This document shows positions 49,873-58,568 of a stretch of 64,000 nt of DNA, one piece after another. Each line of letters starts with the position of its first letter. Within the stretch, counting starts at the first letter, position 1. Made by a program: the position numbers and the translations under genes. Source of the stretch: JANNPJ01 sp035474375 (GTDB lineage Bacteria > Actinomycetota > Actinomycetes > Actinomycetales > Kineosporiaceae); contig DATINJ010000036.1 in the NCBI GenBank assembly GCA_035474375.1, forward strand, positions 23,398-87,397. Reading direction: 5' to 3'. The notes below the pieces were generated by a model. It saw nothing but the letters and a program-made list of their open reading frames with translations. It ran no database searches and was not told where the DNA came from.

Positions 49873-50199
49873 ATGGCGGAGCTTTCTCGGCTCCCAGTTC
49901 CGGTCGCCGATGTCTGGGAATGGCAGCTTCACGGAGCCTGCCGAGACGCCGACCCGCAGCTTTTCTTCCACCCCGAGGGTGAGCGCGGTCCGGCTCGCCA
50001 CAAGCGGGACGCCGCCGCCGTCCAGGTCTGCGCAGGTTGCCCGGTTCTGCAGCAGTGCCGCGAGCACGGTCTGGCCGTGCGTGAGCCCTACGGTGTCTGG
50101 GGCGGGCTGACCGAGGACGATCGGGAAGCGATTTACCGCGCGGAGCGCAAGGAGCGCCTCTCCGCCCGCCGATCCGGTGGGCTCGCCGCCGCAAGTTAA
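49873..50199 (+). CDS. WhiB-family iron-sulfur transcription factor
   Basis: A 108-residue WhiB-like protein, start ATG 49873 after GGAGG. The four cluster cysteines are in GACRDADP, VCAGCPVLQQC, the arrangement C-xn-CxxC-x5-C, and the beta-turn motif GVWGGLTEDDR follows. The basic tail RKERLSARRSG is the DNA-contact region. FFHPEGERGPAR fits the WhiB2/WhmD-like subgroup, which controls septation, but I hold that loosely. WhiB proteins bind the principal sigma factor and sense redox or NO. Confidence 0.94.
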   Translation: MAELSRLPVPVADVWEWQLHGACRDADPQLFFHPEGERGPARHKRDAAAVQVCAGCPVLQQCREHGLAVREPYGVWGGLTEDDREAIYRAERKERLSARRSGGLAAAS

Positions 50200-50277
50200 G
50201 TACGTTGGCGCTCTCGGTCTGAGTCGTAGGAGTGAACCGGTCTCAACCCGCGCAGCCCGGCTTCCGATCTCAGATGA

Positions 50278-53200
50278 GTGACCAGCCGCCAGCAGCCTCC
50301 CCGTCTGGCGCCGGATCTCCCCCGGATTCCCGGGCTGGATTTGATCGCCGAGCTCACTCCGAACACTGATCGAACGTCATACCGAGCCCGCCGCTACGGA
50401 GTCGAGTGCCTCGTCACCCTGTTCGACGGCCCTGAGTTCGACGGCTCCTCCCGAGGCTCGGCCGGCACGCTGCGCAGGTTGAATCGCGAGGCATCACTGC
50501 TGGCCGAGCTCGGTCACCCGCGATTGCCCGTGGTCTACGAGGTGGGGCAGTTCGGAGATCGGCCCTACCTGGTGACCGAGGTGGTATCGGGTCGGCCACT
50601 GGCCGACTTGATCGCCGGCGACCCGCTGTCCGTGGCTCAGGCTATGCGGGTGGTCCTGGACGTCGCCGAGCCGCTGGCCGCCATGCACGCGCAGGGCCTG
50701 GTGCACGGTGGCCTCGGCTCGCGTCAGCTGATCGTGCTGGCGGACGGGTCGGCCCGGCTGAACGACGCCGGGATCGCCGACGAACGACCGGACGGCCTCG
50801 GCTATCTGGCTCCGGAGCAGTCCGGAGCACTGGCCCGACCGGTCGACAACCGCACTGATCTGTACTCGCTGGGTGTGGTGTTGTTCGAGTGCCTGACCGG
50901 CACCCTGCCCTTCCTGGCCGAGGATCGCAGCGCCCTGGCAGAACTACAGGCCAGGGCGAGCGCCGCGGACCCACGGACGCTGGTCGCTGATCTACCCGAG
51001 TCACTGGCCCTGCTGGTGAGTACTTTGCTGGCCCGAGACCCCGGGGACCGCTATCAGAGCGGCGCAGAGCTGGTCACGGATCTGCGGCTACTGCTCGGCG
51101 AATCGCTGACCGACACGGATGCCCTGATCGATCCACCGAAGCTGCTCGGCCGCGAGCACGAACTGGATCTGATCAACGAGCTCTGGGATCAGGTGCGCCG
51201 CGGCCGGGGGTGCGGGATCTCGTTGCGCGGTGCCGCCGGGGTGGGCAAGACCAGGCTGATCGACGAAGTACTGCGCGCTGCCCGCCGAGCTGGCACTCCG
51301 GTGCTCTCCCTCGCCTGCCGCTCGACGGACCCGGAACCGCTGGGTCCGCTGCGACGAGCCGTGGAAGACCTGATCCGGGACGCCGACGACCTGCCGGCCG
51401 AGCAGCGCAGCGAGTTGCTGGCGCAGATCCGCACCGCAGCCGGGAGTGCGGCGCCGCTGCTGGCCGGCCTGTCCCCGGCGCTTGGCGACCTGCTCGGGGT
51501 CAGCGTCCTGCCGGAGACCGACCGACAAGATCAGTTCGCCGCCGCCGTCAGCCGGTTCATCACCGAACTCGCCCGCCTCAGTGGCTGCCTGGTGATGGTC
51601 ACGGACGATGCCGACCTGATCGACCTGAGCATGCTGCGGATGCTGAGCAATCTGGCCGGCGTCCTGGCCGACGCCCCCATTCTCAGCATCGGCAGTGCCC
51701 GTACCGACCGGCCGGCGCTCTTCTCTGCCACGGATCCGATGTTGCCGGCGCTGCGGGCCGGGACCGATCTCGACCTGGTGCTGGAACCACTGGATGCCGC
51801 TGCGGTGGACGGCTTGCTGGCCAGCCGCCTGCCGGGGCTGGACCTGACCTCACCGCTGGCCCGGGTACTGCGGGAGAACAGTGGCGGGAACCCTTTCGTC
51901 CTCCTGGCACAACTGCGGGCGATCATTGACGCTGGACTGTTGCACCCGCATTGGGGATCGTGGCGGCTCGACGAGGGTGCCGAGGTGCGATCGGCGCTTC
52001 CGGACGAGCCGCTCGATTTGGTGCTGGCCGGGCTGCAGACGTTGGACCCGGCGACTCGCCAGGTGCTCGTCCTGGCCGCCGTGACCGGTCTGTGCTTTCG
52101 GCCCGAGGACGTCGCCGCCATCGGTGGGCTGGCGGTCGAGGAAGCGTGCACGGCGTTGGCCGAGGCCGCCGGCCGCGGGTTGGTCGACCTGACCGGCAAG
52201 GGCGGTTACCGGTTTCGGCACGCGCGAATCCAGGAAGCCCTGCTGCTCGGCGCCGATTCGGACGAATTAGCCGGACTTCACCGCAGTACCGCCGAGGTGC
52301 TCGGGCGGCTGCTCGATCCGCAGGCCCGGTCGTACGCCACCGATACCTATGCGATCGCCCAGCACTGGCTGCTCGGTGATCCAACCGGTGAGTCAACTGG
52401 CGATTCCACCGAGCAAGCCTTCGAGATCTGCCGGACCGCCGGTCAACTGGCGATCCGGGCACACGCGGCCGGACAGGCCGCAACGTTCCTGGAACACGCG
52501 GACCGATTGCGTCCCAGAGATCCCGAACTGCTCTTCGTCTGGGGTACCGCGCTGCACCGGGACGGGCAGTATCAGGCTGCCCGGCAGCGTCTCGAGGAAG
52601 CCCTGCTGGTGGAGCGGGACGCGCTCCGGCGAGCGCGGATCCTGCTGCGGTTGACCGAGGTGCACCGGGCGACCCGGAACACACCGAAGGCCACCACCAC
52701 GATCGCCTGGGGACTGGCCGAACTCGATGCACCGCTGCCTGACGGCAGGCTCTTCCGGGCGCTCGGGGCGATCCGAGCCGGGCTGATCGCGTTCTTCATC
52801 TCGCGTACCGGGTGGGGTTTCGGGACCGCCCGAAGCCGCGAGCGCGAGCGCCAAGAGCTGCTCGCGGCGCTGCACCTGATCGGCGGGCACCTCGGTGGTG
52901 CGAACCTGAGGCCGGGCAGTTTGGTCATGCACCGGCTGTACGGCACCCGAGCAGCGGCTCGGCTCGGGTCGGGCATCGAGTACAGCGTGAGTTGCGCGGC
53001 GATCGGCCTGACCGCCGCCCGGTACGGACTCCATCTGGTGAGCCGACGCAGCCTCGCTCGGGCCGAGCAGGCCGCCACCGAGGTCGGTGACCCGCAACTA
53101 GTGGCTCAGGTCGCCTGGTACTCGGGGACGGCCCACTATCTGGGCCGGGTGGACAACGGCGAGCGCTGGATCCAATGCCTGGCCGACCATGGCCAGTGGC

Positions 53201-54969
53201 TGAACAGCGAGCAGTACGCCGACACCATCTCCGCGGTCTGCTGGGACGCCGCCGTGCAGGGCCGGAACGACGACGTCCTGCGGTGGGTCGAGAGCGGCCG
53301 GGCCCGGCGGGCCTTCCGCGACGAGCGCGAGTTGACGTCCTTGCTGACCATCCCGGCGATCGGACTGACCGCCGCGGACCAGCCAGCCGCGGCGAACTCC
53401 GAGCTGCGCCGCTTGCGGATCACGCTGGAACAGCACGGCGGCCGAAGTCTGCAGGTCAACCTGGTGCTCGCCGAGCTCTACGCGCTGCTGGAGCAGAACC
53501 ACCTGGGCGAGCACTTCGACGCGGTGGTCGAGCGGTTCTTCGCGTTCGGGCTGTCCACCACCGGGATGCTCCGCCAGCACCAGACCTTCTACCCGCTGTA
53601 CGCCTACGGTCGGCTGGCACAGTGCCGAGCCACGCCGTCCGCAGCCGGACTCGACGCGGCCCGGCTCGCCGTCCGGCAATTTCGGTCGGTGGCGAACACC
53701 CCGCTGCTCGCGGCCACCTATCAGCAGTGCCGCGCGGAACTGCTGGTCCTGCAGGGCAAGCCGGAGCGAGCCCTGACCTTGCTGGCCCGGCAGAAGCCGC
53801 TGCGCGAGGACGTGCCGCTGCTCGGCTTCGAGATCGCGGTCACCACCGCCCGCGCCCTGCTGGCCACCGGGTATCCGGCGGACGCTCGCCGTCAGGTCCT
53901 GAACGCGCTGAACCTGGCGGAGGAGCATCGGTGGGCCGGACGACGCAACCGGCTGGCAGCCGAGTTCGGGCTGCCGACCGTGGCCCCCGAACCGGCCTAC
54001 GCTGTCCCGCCCGAACCGATGGATGGGTTACGGGAACTGGTGGCCGCCGCCGGGCGGGTGCTACCGGACGGGCGAGCCTGGCTGATCCGGCAGGCACCGC
54101 AAACCTCCAGCAACGGCACGGGTGCGCTGGTCCGGCTGCTGTTCACCGAGCTTCCCGCCGTGGGCACCGTCTGCGAACTGGTCTTCGACCCGGAGCTGCG
54201 CTCCCTCACCGCCGCGGGGCAACCCGTGGTCGGTGATCCGGACACCGCGCCGGCACCGCAATTGCGCCGGCTGCTCGCCGGCTCGGCGTCCTGGTTGCTG
54301 TTCCCGCTGATCTGTGACGAGGTGCCGGTCGGCGTGCTGGTGCTGGCCTCGGCCCGGCCGCAGGCCTACACCGAAGCCGAGATCACGATGGTCGACGCGC
54401 TGACGGCGCAAGGGATGGCGGCCCATGCCAAGGCCGGTCTGATCGCCCGGCTGCAGGAGCTGACCGGGATCGACGAGCTGACCGGCGTCCGCAGCCTGCG
54501 CCAGATCATCGAGCTGGCGACCAGAGATCTGCAGGGCGCGCGGAACAGCTGCCAGCCGCTGGTGGTGCTGGTGATCGGCATTGATCACCTGGGCCGGATC
54601 AACGACCTGCACGGTCGAGCAACGGGAGACGACGCGATCCGGCAGGTCGCCAACCGGCTGCGGCAGGTGATTCGGGAAACCGATCTAATCGGGCGTTACC
54701 GCCAGGACGAGTTCGTCGTCGTCCTGTCGCAGGGTCGGCACGGCGAGGACGGGATCGGCGACGGCGGCCTCGAGGTGGCCGAACGCCTGCTCGGTGCGGT
54801 CTCGCAGAGCCCGCTGCCGACGCGGGTCGGGCCGCTCCCGGTCACCGTCACCATCGGCCTGACCTTGATGATCAAGGACGACGCGAATTTCGCCAGCCTG
54901 ACGTCGCGTGCCGAGGTGGCCTTGCAGGCCGCCAAACAGGCCGGACGCAATCAGGTACGGGCCACCTAG
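50278..54969 (+). CDS. Pseudokinase-AAA-TPR-GAF-GGDEF signalling protein
   Basis: A 1563-residue multidomain protein. The first about 275 residues are a Ser/Thr kinase fold without catalytic residues: HRDLKxxN reads HGGLGSRQ, DFG reads DAG, and the VAIK lysine is missing (YGVECLVTLF). Then comes a NACHT/AAA-type ATPase with Walker A GAAGVGKT (318-325, Lys324), a long alpha-solenoid of TPR-like repeats (about 690-1240), a GAF-like domain (about 1245-1385) and a C-terminal GGDEF domain with signature RYRQDEF (1473-1479) in place of GGDEF. The architecture recalls cyanobacterial and actinobacterial kinase-AAA-TPR sensors, in which the output is a histidine kinase. Here the output domain seems to have lost the GG of the active-site loop. 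The GTG start at 50278 is provisional. Confidence 0.85.
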   Translation: MTSRQQPPRLAPDLPRIPGLDLIAELTPNTDRTSYRARRYGVECLVTLFDGPEFDGSSRGSAGTLRRLNREASLLAELGHPRLPVVYEVGQFGDRPYLVTEVVSGRPLADLIAGDPLSVAQAMRVVLDVAEPLAAMHAQGLVHGGLGSRQLIVLADGSARLNDAGIADERPDGLGYLAPEQSGALARPVDNRTDLYSLGVVLFECLTGTLPFLAEDRSALAELQARASAADPRTLVADLPESLALLVSTLLARDPGDRYQSGAELVTDLRLLLGESLTDTDALIDPPKLLGREHELDLINELWDQVRRGRGCGISLRGAAGVGKTRLIDEVLRAARRAGTPVLSLACRSTDPEPLGPLRRAVEDLIRDADDLPAEQRSELLAQIRTAAGSAAPLLAGLSPALGDLLGVSVLPETDRQDQFAAAVSRFITELARLSGCLVMVTDDADLIDLSMLRMLSNLAGVLADAPILSIGSARTDRPALFSATDPMLPALRAGTDLDLVLEPLDAAAVDGLLASRLPGLDLTSPLARVLRENSGGNPFVLLAQLRAIIDAGLLHPHWGSWRLDEGAEVRSALPDEPLDLVLAGLQTLDPATRQVLVLAAVTGLCFRPEDVAAIGGLAVEEACTALAEAAGRGLVDLTGKGGYRFRHARIQEALLLGADSDELAGLHRSTAEVLGRLLDPQARSYATDTYAIAQHWLLGDPTGESTGDSTEQAFEICRTAGQLAIRAHAAGQAATFLEHADRLRPRDPELLFVWGTALHRDGQYQAARQRLEEALLVERDALRRARILLRLTEVHRATRNTPKATTTIAWGLAELDAPLPDGRLFRALGAIRAGLIAFFISRTGWGFGTARSRERERQELLAALHLIGGHLGGANLRPGSLVMHRLYGTRAAARLGSGIEYSVSCAAIGLTAARYGLHLVSRRSLARAEQAATEVGDPQLVAQVAWYSGTAHYLGRVDNGERWIQCLADHGQWLNSEQYADTISAVCWDAAVQGRNDDVLRWVESGRARRAFRDERELTSLLTIPAIGLTAADQPAAANSELRRLRITLEQHGGRSLQVNLVLAELYALLEQNHLGEHFDAVVERFFAFGLSTTGMLRQHQTFYPLYAYGRLAQCRATPSAAGLDAARLAVRQFRSVANTPLLAATYQQCRAELLVLQGKPERALTLLARQKPLREDVPLLGFEIAVTTARALLATGYPADARRQVLNALNLAEEHRWAGRRNRLAAEFGLPTVAPEPAYAVPPEPMDGLRELVAAAGRVLPDGRAWLIRQAPQTSSNGTGALVRLLFTELPAVGTVCELVFDPELRSLTAAGQPVVGDPDTAPAPQLRRLLAGSASWLLFPLICDEVPVGVLVLASARPQAYTEAEITMVDALTAQGMAAHAKAGLIARLQELTGIDELTGVRSLRQIIELATRDLQGARNSCQPLVVLVIGIDHLGRINDLHGRATGDDAIRQVANRLRQVIRETDLIGRYRQDEFVVVLSQGRHGEDGIGDGGLEVAERLLGAVSQSPLPTRVGPLPVTVTIGLTLMIKDDANFASLTSRAEVALQAAKQAGRNQVRAT

Positions 54970-55844
54970 CTTGGGGTGAACTCCCAGTGCCAGGGCTCGT
55001 GCGGGCCGCCGCCACCGACCTGCGCCCAGTCCGGGTTCTGCCAGCCGTAATCCGAGGCGTTCTCCCGCAGCCACTGCCAGCGCGAGGAGCTGGCGCCCGT
55101 CTGCACACCGTCGCACAAGTCGACAGCCATGCCCCAGCCATGCTCGCTGGTTCCGGGGACCGCGGCCAGACCCGGCTTGGTGGAGCGCAACCGCACCTGC
55201 TCGCCGATCGTCCGGTAGGAGTCGGTGAGGCAGATGGCGTTGCCGAAGCGCTGCTTGTAGGCGACGTTGAGCTTGGCCAGTGCCACGGCCGCATCGGCAC
55301 GCAACCGGTGCTTGGGGTCCCAGAGGGTGCAAAGCACATTGTCTGGTAACTGTCCGTTGGGTGCTGTGGTGGTTCGCGCTACCCCGTCGCACCCGGGGAG
55401 CACCGAACGCTCACCGGCGCGGGAGGCGCGGGAGACGACCACGGTGCGGGGCGCGGCGAGCAGGACCGGCATCGGCGCACTGAGTTCGGCGCTCGGCACC
55501 ACCCGGAGCGCCTTGACTCCGATGCCGACTGCGTCCGGCAGCCCAGGAAAAGCCGGTGCAGAGGCGGAGGACGCCATCTGAATCTGGTTGACCTGCACCT
55601 TTGGCATCGGAGCCGACATCGCGCCGCTCAGCGGGGCAGCAATGGTGGCAATTCCGAGAGCACCGGCGATACCCACCTGAGGAGCACTCAGTTGGGTTCC
55701 GGGGCGGCGAGGCGGCCGACGATTCGAACCGGACTTCCGGTTCTCACGCGGCCGGCGCAGCTGGGGAGTGTCGGCGCGATGCGACGGCACCTTGGGTCCT
55801 CCTGGAAGCTGTACCGAGTTGGGACGTACCTTGCTTGGCAACAC
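54966..55844 (-). CDS. M15-family D,D-carboxypeptidase/peptidase
   Basis: A 292-residue protein with a basic N-terminus, an internal hydrophobic stretch (IAGALGIATIAAPLSG, about 59-74) that may be an anchor or late signal, and a C-terminal M15/VanY-like zinc peptidase domain (about 160-292). Metal and catalytic motifs: SEHGWGMAVDL and PWHWEFT, with DSYRTIGEQ upstream. Such enzymes trim peptidoglycan stem peptides. A candidate -10 TATAGT precedes the start. It is convergent with the 1563-residue gene, overlapping by four bases. Confidence 0.9.
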   Translation of the reverse strand: MLPSKVRPNSVQLPGGPKVPSHRADTPQLRRPRENRKSGSNRRPPRRPGTQLSAPQVGIAGALGIATIAAPLSGAMSAPMPKVQVNQIQMASSASAPAFPGLPDAVGIGVKALRVVPSAELSAPMPVLLAAPRTVVVSRASRAGERSVLPGCDGVARTTTAPNGQLPDNVLCTLWDPKHRLRADAAVALAKLNVAYKQRFGNAICLTDSYRTIGEQVRLRSTKPGLAAVPGTSEHGWGMAVDLCDGVQTGASSSRWQWLRENASDYGWQNPDWAQVGGGGPHEPWHWEFTPS

Positions 55845-55864
55845 TCAGAGTGAACAGTCACGGA

Positions 55865-55870
55865 ACTATA
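55865..55870 (-). promoter_or_regulatory. -10 element of the M15 peptidase gene
   Basis: The complement of this hexamer is TATAGT, 20 bp before the ATG at 55844, close enough for a leader of about 10-15 nt. A weak TTGATT lies upstream with a 19-bp spacer. Confidence 0.4.
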
Positions 55871-55973
55871 AAGGCTGAGCCCATACCGGAATCAAGTCCA
55901 TCCGGCGTGTTGACCTTAGTCCGTTTGCCGGAGGAGTGAAATCCCCCGTTCATGAGCGCGTTCCTGAGGGCCC

Positions 55974-57053
55974 TCATGAGGGCAAGGACTGCCTGGTCAC
56001 AGGGTCGCGCCGCATCGCGTCCCGGACCTCACCGACGAGTTCCTCCAACACGTCCTCGAGGAACAGCACGCCGAGCGTGCGACCGGCCTCGTCGACCACC
56101 CGGGCCAGATGGGTGCCGGCCCGCTGCATGGTGGCCAGGGCCTCTTCCACCTCGTCCCCGGTGCTCACCGAGACCAGGCTCCGGACCCGCTTCTCCGGCA
56201 CCGGCTGGTCGTGCCGCTCGTCATCCGCGTAGAGCAGGTCCTTCAGGTGCAGATAGCCGATCACGACCGGATCGGTCGCCGATTCGGCCTCCGGTTCCGG
56301 CCGCACCACCGGGAAGCGGCTGAATCCGGTTCGGGTGACCAATCTCTCCACCTCGACCGGGCTGCTTCCGACCGGAACGGTGACCAGCCGGTCCAGCGGG
56401 ACCATCACATCGCCCGCCTCCCGCTCGCTGAACTCCAGGGCCCCGGTGAGCAGGCCGTGATCGTCCACCAGCAGACCCTCCCGGGCCGATTCGGTGACGA
56501 TGGAATGCACCTCGTCCGCCGTGTAGGTGGACGCCAACTCGTTCTTCGGCTCCACTCGCAACAGCCGCAGCACTCCGTTCGCCACCGCGTTCAGCACCAC
56601 GATCACCGGCCTGACCACTCGGGCGATCGTCATCAGCGGCGGCGCCAACACCAGCACCGCCCGTTCCGGACCAGCCAGGGCAAGGTTCTTCGGCACCATC
56701 TCGCCGATCACCACATGCAGGTAGACGACGATCGCCAGGGCGAGCGCGAAGGCGATCGGATGCATCACCTCGGCCGGCAACCCGGCCGCTTCGATCGGCG
56801 CCTCGATCAGATGCGCGATCGCCGGCTCGGCCACCGCGCCGAGCCCGAGCGAGCAGACCGTGATCCCCAGCTGGGCACAGGCCAGCATCAAGGAGATCCG
56901 TTCCATCGCCCGCAACGCCGTCCGGGCGCGCCGACTGCCGGCGTCCGCCAGCGGTTCGATCTGGCTGCGCCGGGCCGAGATCACCGAGAACTCGGCCCCC
57001 ACGAAAAAGGCGTTCAGCAGCAGCAACCCGGCCGCGATCAGCAGCCCGCTCAC
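55974..57053 (-). CDS. CNNM/HlyC-type transporter-associated protein (DUF21-CBS)
   Basis: A 359-residue protein: DUF21 membrane region about 1-190 with three or four helices (GLLIAAGLLLLNAFFVGAEFSV, GEMVPKNLAL) and a CBS pair about 205-345 ending FLEDVLEELVGEV. It lacks the C-terminal CorC domain that its upstream paralog has. The family is linked to Mg2+ or Co2+ homeostasis. The GTG start overlaps the paralog stop by four bases. Confidence 0.9.
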   Translation of the reverse strand: MSGLLIAAGLLLLNAFFVGAEFSVISARRSQIEPLADAGSRRARTALRAMERISLMLACAQLGITVCSLGLGAVAEPAIAHLIEAPIEAAGLPAEVMHPIAFALALAIVVYLHVVIGEMVPKNLALAGPERAVLVLAPPLMTIARVVRPVIVVLNAVANGVLRLLRVEPKNELASTYTADEVHSIVTESAREGLLVDDHGLLTGALEFSEREAGDVMVPLDRLVTVPVGSSPVEVERLVTRTGFSRFPVVRPEPEAESATDPVVIGYLHLKDLLYADDERHDQPVPEKRVRSLVSVSTGDEVEEALATMQRAGTHLARVVDEAGRTLGVLFLEDVLEELVGEVRDAMRRDPVTRQSLPS

Positions 57054-58435
57054 GGGGTCACCCCCACGGTCAGCGGTTTCTCGGCCGGCACCATCCGTAC
57101 CCGATCGACCCGGCGACCTTCCATCCGTTCCACCCGCAGCACCGCTCCCTCGACCGGCACCTCGTCGCTGACCTGCGGAATCCGACCGAGGGCAGACATC
57201 ACAAAGCCACCGAGCGTTTCATAGGCCGGCCCGTCGGGAACATCGATCCCGGTCTTGTCCCGTACCTCGTCCGGACGCATCAGCCCAGGTACCAACCAGG
57301 CGCCGTCCCGGCGGTGGACGATTCCGGGGCGGCTGCGGTCATGCTCGTCGGCGACCTCGCCGACGAGTTCCTCGACCAGGTCCTCCAGCGTCACCACCCC
57401 CGCGGTACCGCCGTACTCATCCACCACGACGGCCAACTGCAGGCCCAACGCCCGCAGCTCGACCAGCAACGGATCCAGCCGGACCGTCTCCGGGACCCGC
57501 AACGCCTCGGACATGATCGCCGCCACTGGCACGTCGTCCCGACGCTCCCGGGGGACGGCGACCGCGTGCTTCAAGTGCACGATCCCCACCACGTCGTCCA
57601 GGTCCCCATCGATCACCGGGAACCGGCTGTGGCCGGAGCGGCGGGCCAGCGCGATCACCTCGGCCGCCTTCTGGTCGCGCTGCAGCACCAGCGTGCGCAC
57701 CCGCGGCGTCATCACGTCGGCCGCGGTCCGGCCGGCGAAGCCCAGCGATCGAGTGATCAGCTCGGCGGTCTGCTGGTCCAACGTGCCGGCTTCCGCCGAG
57801 TGCCGGACCAGGGCGGCCAGTTCCTCCGGCGAGCGACCGGCGGACAGTTCCTCCTGGGGTTCCACCCCGACCGCACGGAGCAGCCGGTTCGCGGACCCGT
57901 TCAGCACCGTGATCAGCGGCGCCACCGAGGCGGTGAAGATCCGTTGCGGTCCGGCGACCACTCGGGCAGTCGCCAGCGGCACCGAGATGGCCAGGTTCTT
58001 CGGGATCAGCTCACCGACCACCATCGAGAACGCCGTCGCGATACCCAGCGCCAGCACGACGGCGACGCCGTTCTCGGCGGCCCCCGTCATCCCGACCGCT
58101 TTCAGCGGGGTGGCGAGCAGGGTGGCGAGCGAGGGCTGGACCAGATAGCCGACCACCAGGGTGGTGATGGTGATCCCGACCTGGGCTCCGGAGAGCTGGG
58201 TGGACAGCGTCCGGACGGCGGCCAGGACACCGACCGCTCGCTTGTCACCCTTCTCGATCGCCCGTTCGACGGTGCTGCGATCGAGGGCAACCAGGGAGAA
58301 TTCGGCCGCGACAAAGATCGCGGTACCGAGGGTGAGGAGGACGCCAGCGCCGAGGAGCAACCATTCGCTCACCATCGGCGTAGCCAGCAGCGGAGTCGAT
58401 CGTGTGATGGAGATCTGCCGGCTCTGGGCCGGCAC
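57050..58435 (-). CDS. CNNM/HlyC-type protein (DUF21-CBS-CorC)
   Basis: A 461-residue protein of the same family as its downstream neighbour: DUF21 region about 22-210 (GTAIFVAAEFSLVALDRS, VVGELIPKNLAIS), two CBS motifs about 225-345 (RTLVLQRDQKAAEVI, GGTAGVVTLEDLVEELVGEV) and a CorC_HlyC domain at the C-terminus (about 365-450). The start could be GTG 58435 or ATG 58375 (MVSEWLLLGAG), which begins right at the first helix; neither has a clear ribosome-binding site. Tandem full-length and short paralogs of this type are common in actinobacteria. Confidence 0.9.
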   Translation of the reverse strand: MPAQSRQISITRSTPLLATPMVSEWLLLGAGVLLTLGTAIFVAAEFSLVALDRSTVERAIEKGDKRAVGVLAAVRTLSTQLSGAQVGITITTLVVGYLVQPSLATLLATPLKAVGMTGAAENGVAVVLALGIATAFSMVVGELIPKNLAISVPLATARVVAGPQRIFTASVAPLITVLNGSANRLLRAVGVEPQEELSAGRSPEELAALVRHSAEAGTLDQQTAELITRSLGFAGRTAADVMTPRVRTLVLQRDQKAAEVIALARRSGHSRFPVIDGDLDDVVGIVHLKHAVAVPRERRDDVPVAAIMSEALRVPETVRLDPLLVELRALGLQLAVVVDEYGGTAGVVTLEDLVEELVGEVADEHDRSRPGIVHRRDGAWLVPGLMRPDEVRDKTGIDVPDGPAYETLGGFVMSALGRIPQVSDEVPVEGAVLRVERMEGRRVDRVRMVPAEKPLTVGVTP

Positions 58436-58568
58436 CTTCGTGAGGGCATGATCTCATCAGTGTACTGGAACGATCACGTCACATCGGCACTGTCATCGAC
58501 GTACCGCTGAGCCACGTTAGTGTTGACATACCTTTCAGACCCGCTTCCGAAAGAAGGCGATCTCCGCC

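Noticed and set aside
55720..55735. GATTCGAACC-like sequence considered as a tRNA T-arm
   Set aside because: It lies inside the peptidase coding frame and no acceptor, D or anticodon arm can be formed around it.
55845..55973. Possible c-di-AMP (ydaO-type) riboswitch upstream of the M15 peptidase
   Set aside because: Such riboswitches often precede actinobacterial cell-wall hydrolase genes, but the conserved core is not visible and the -10 box leaves only a very short leader.
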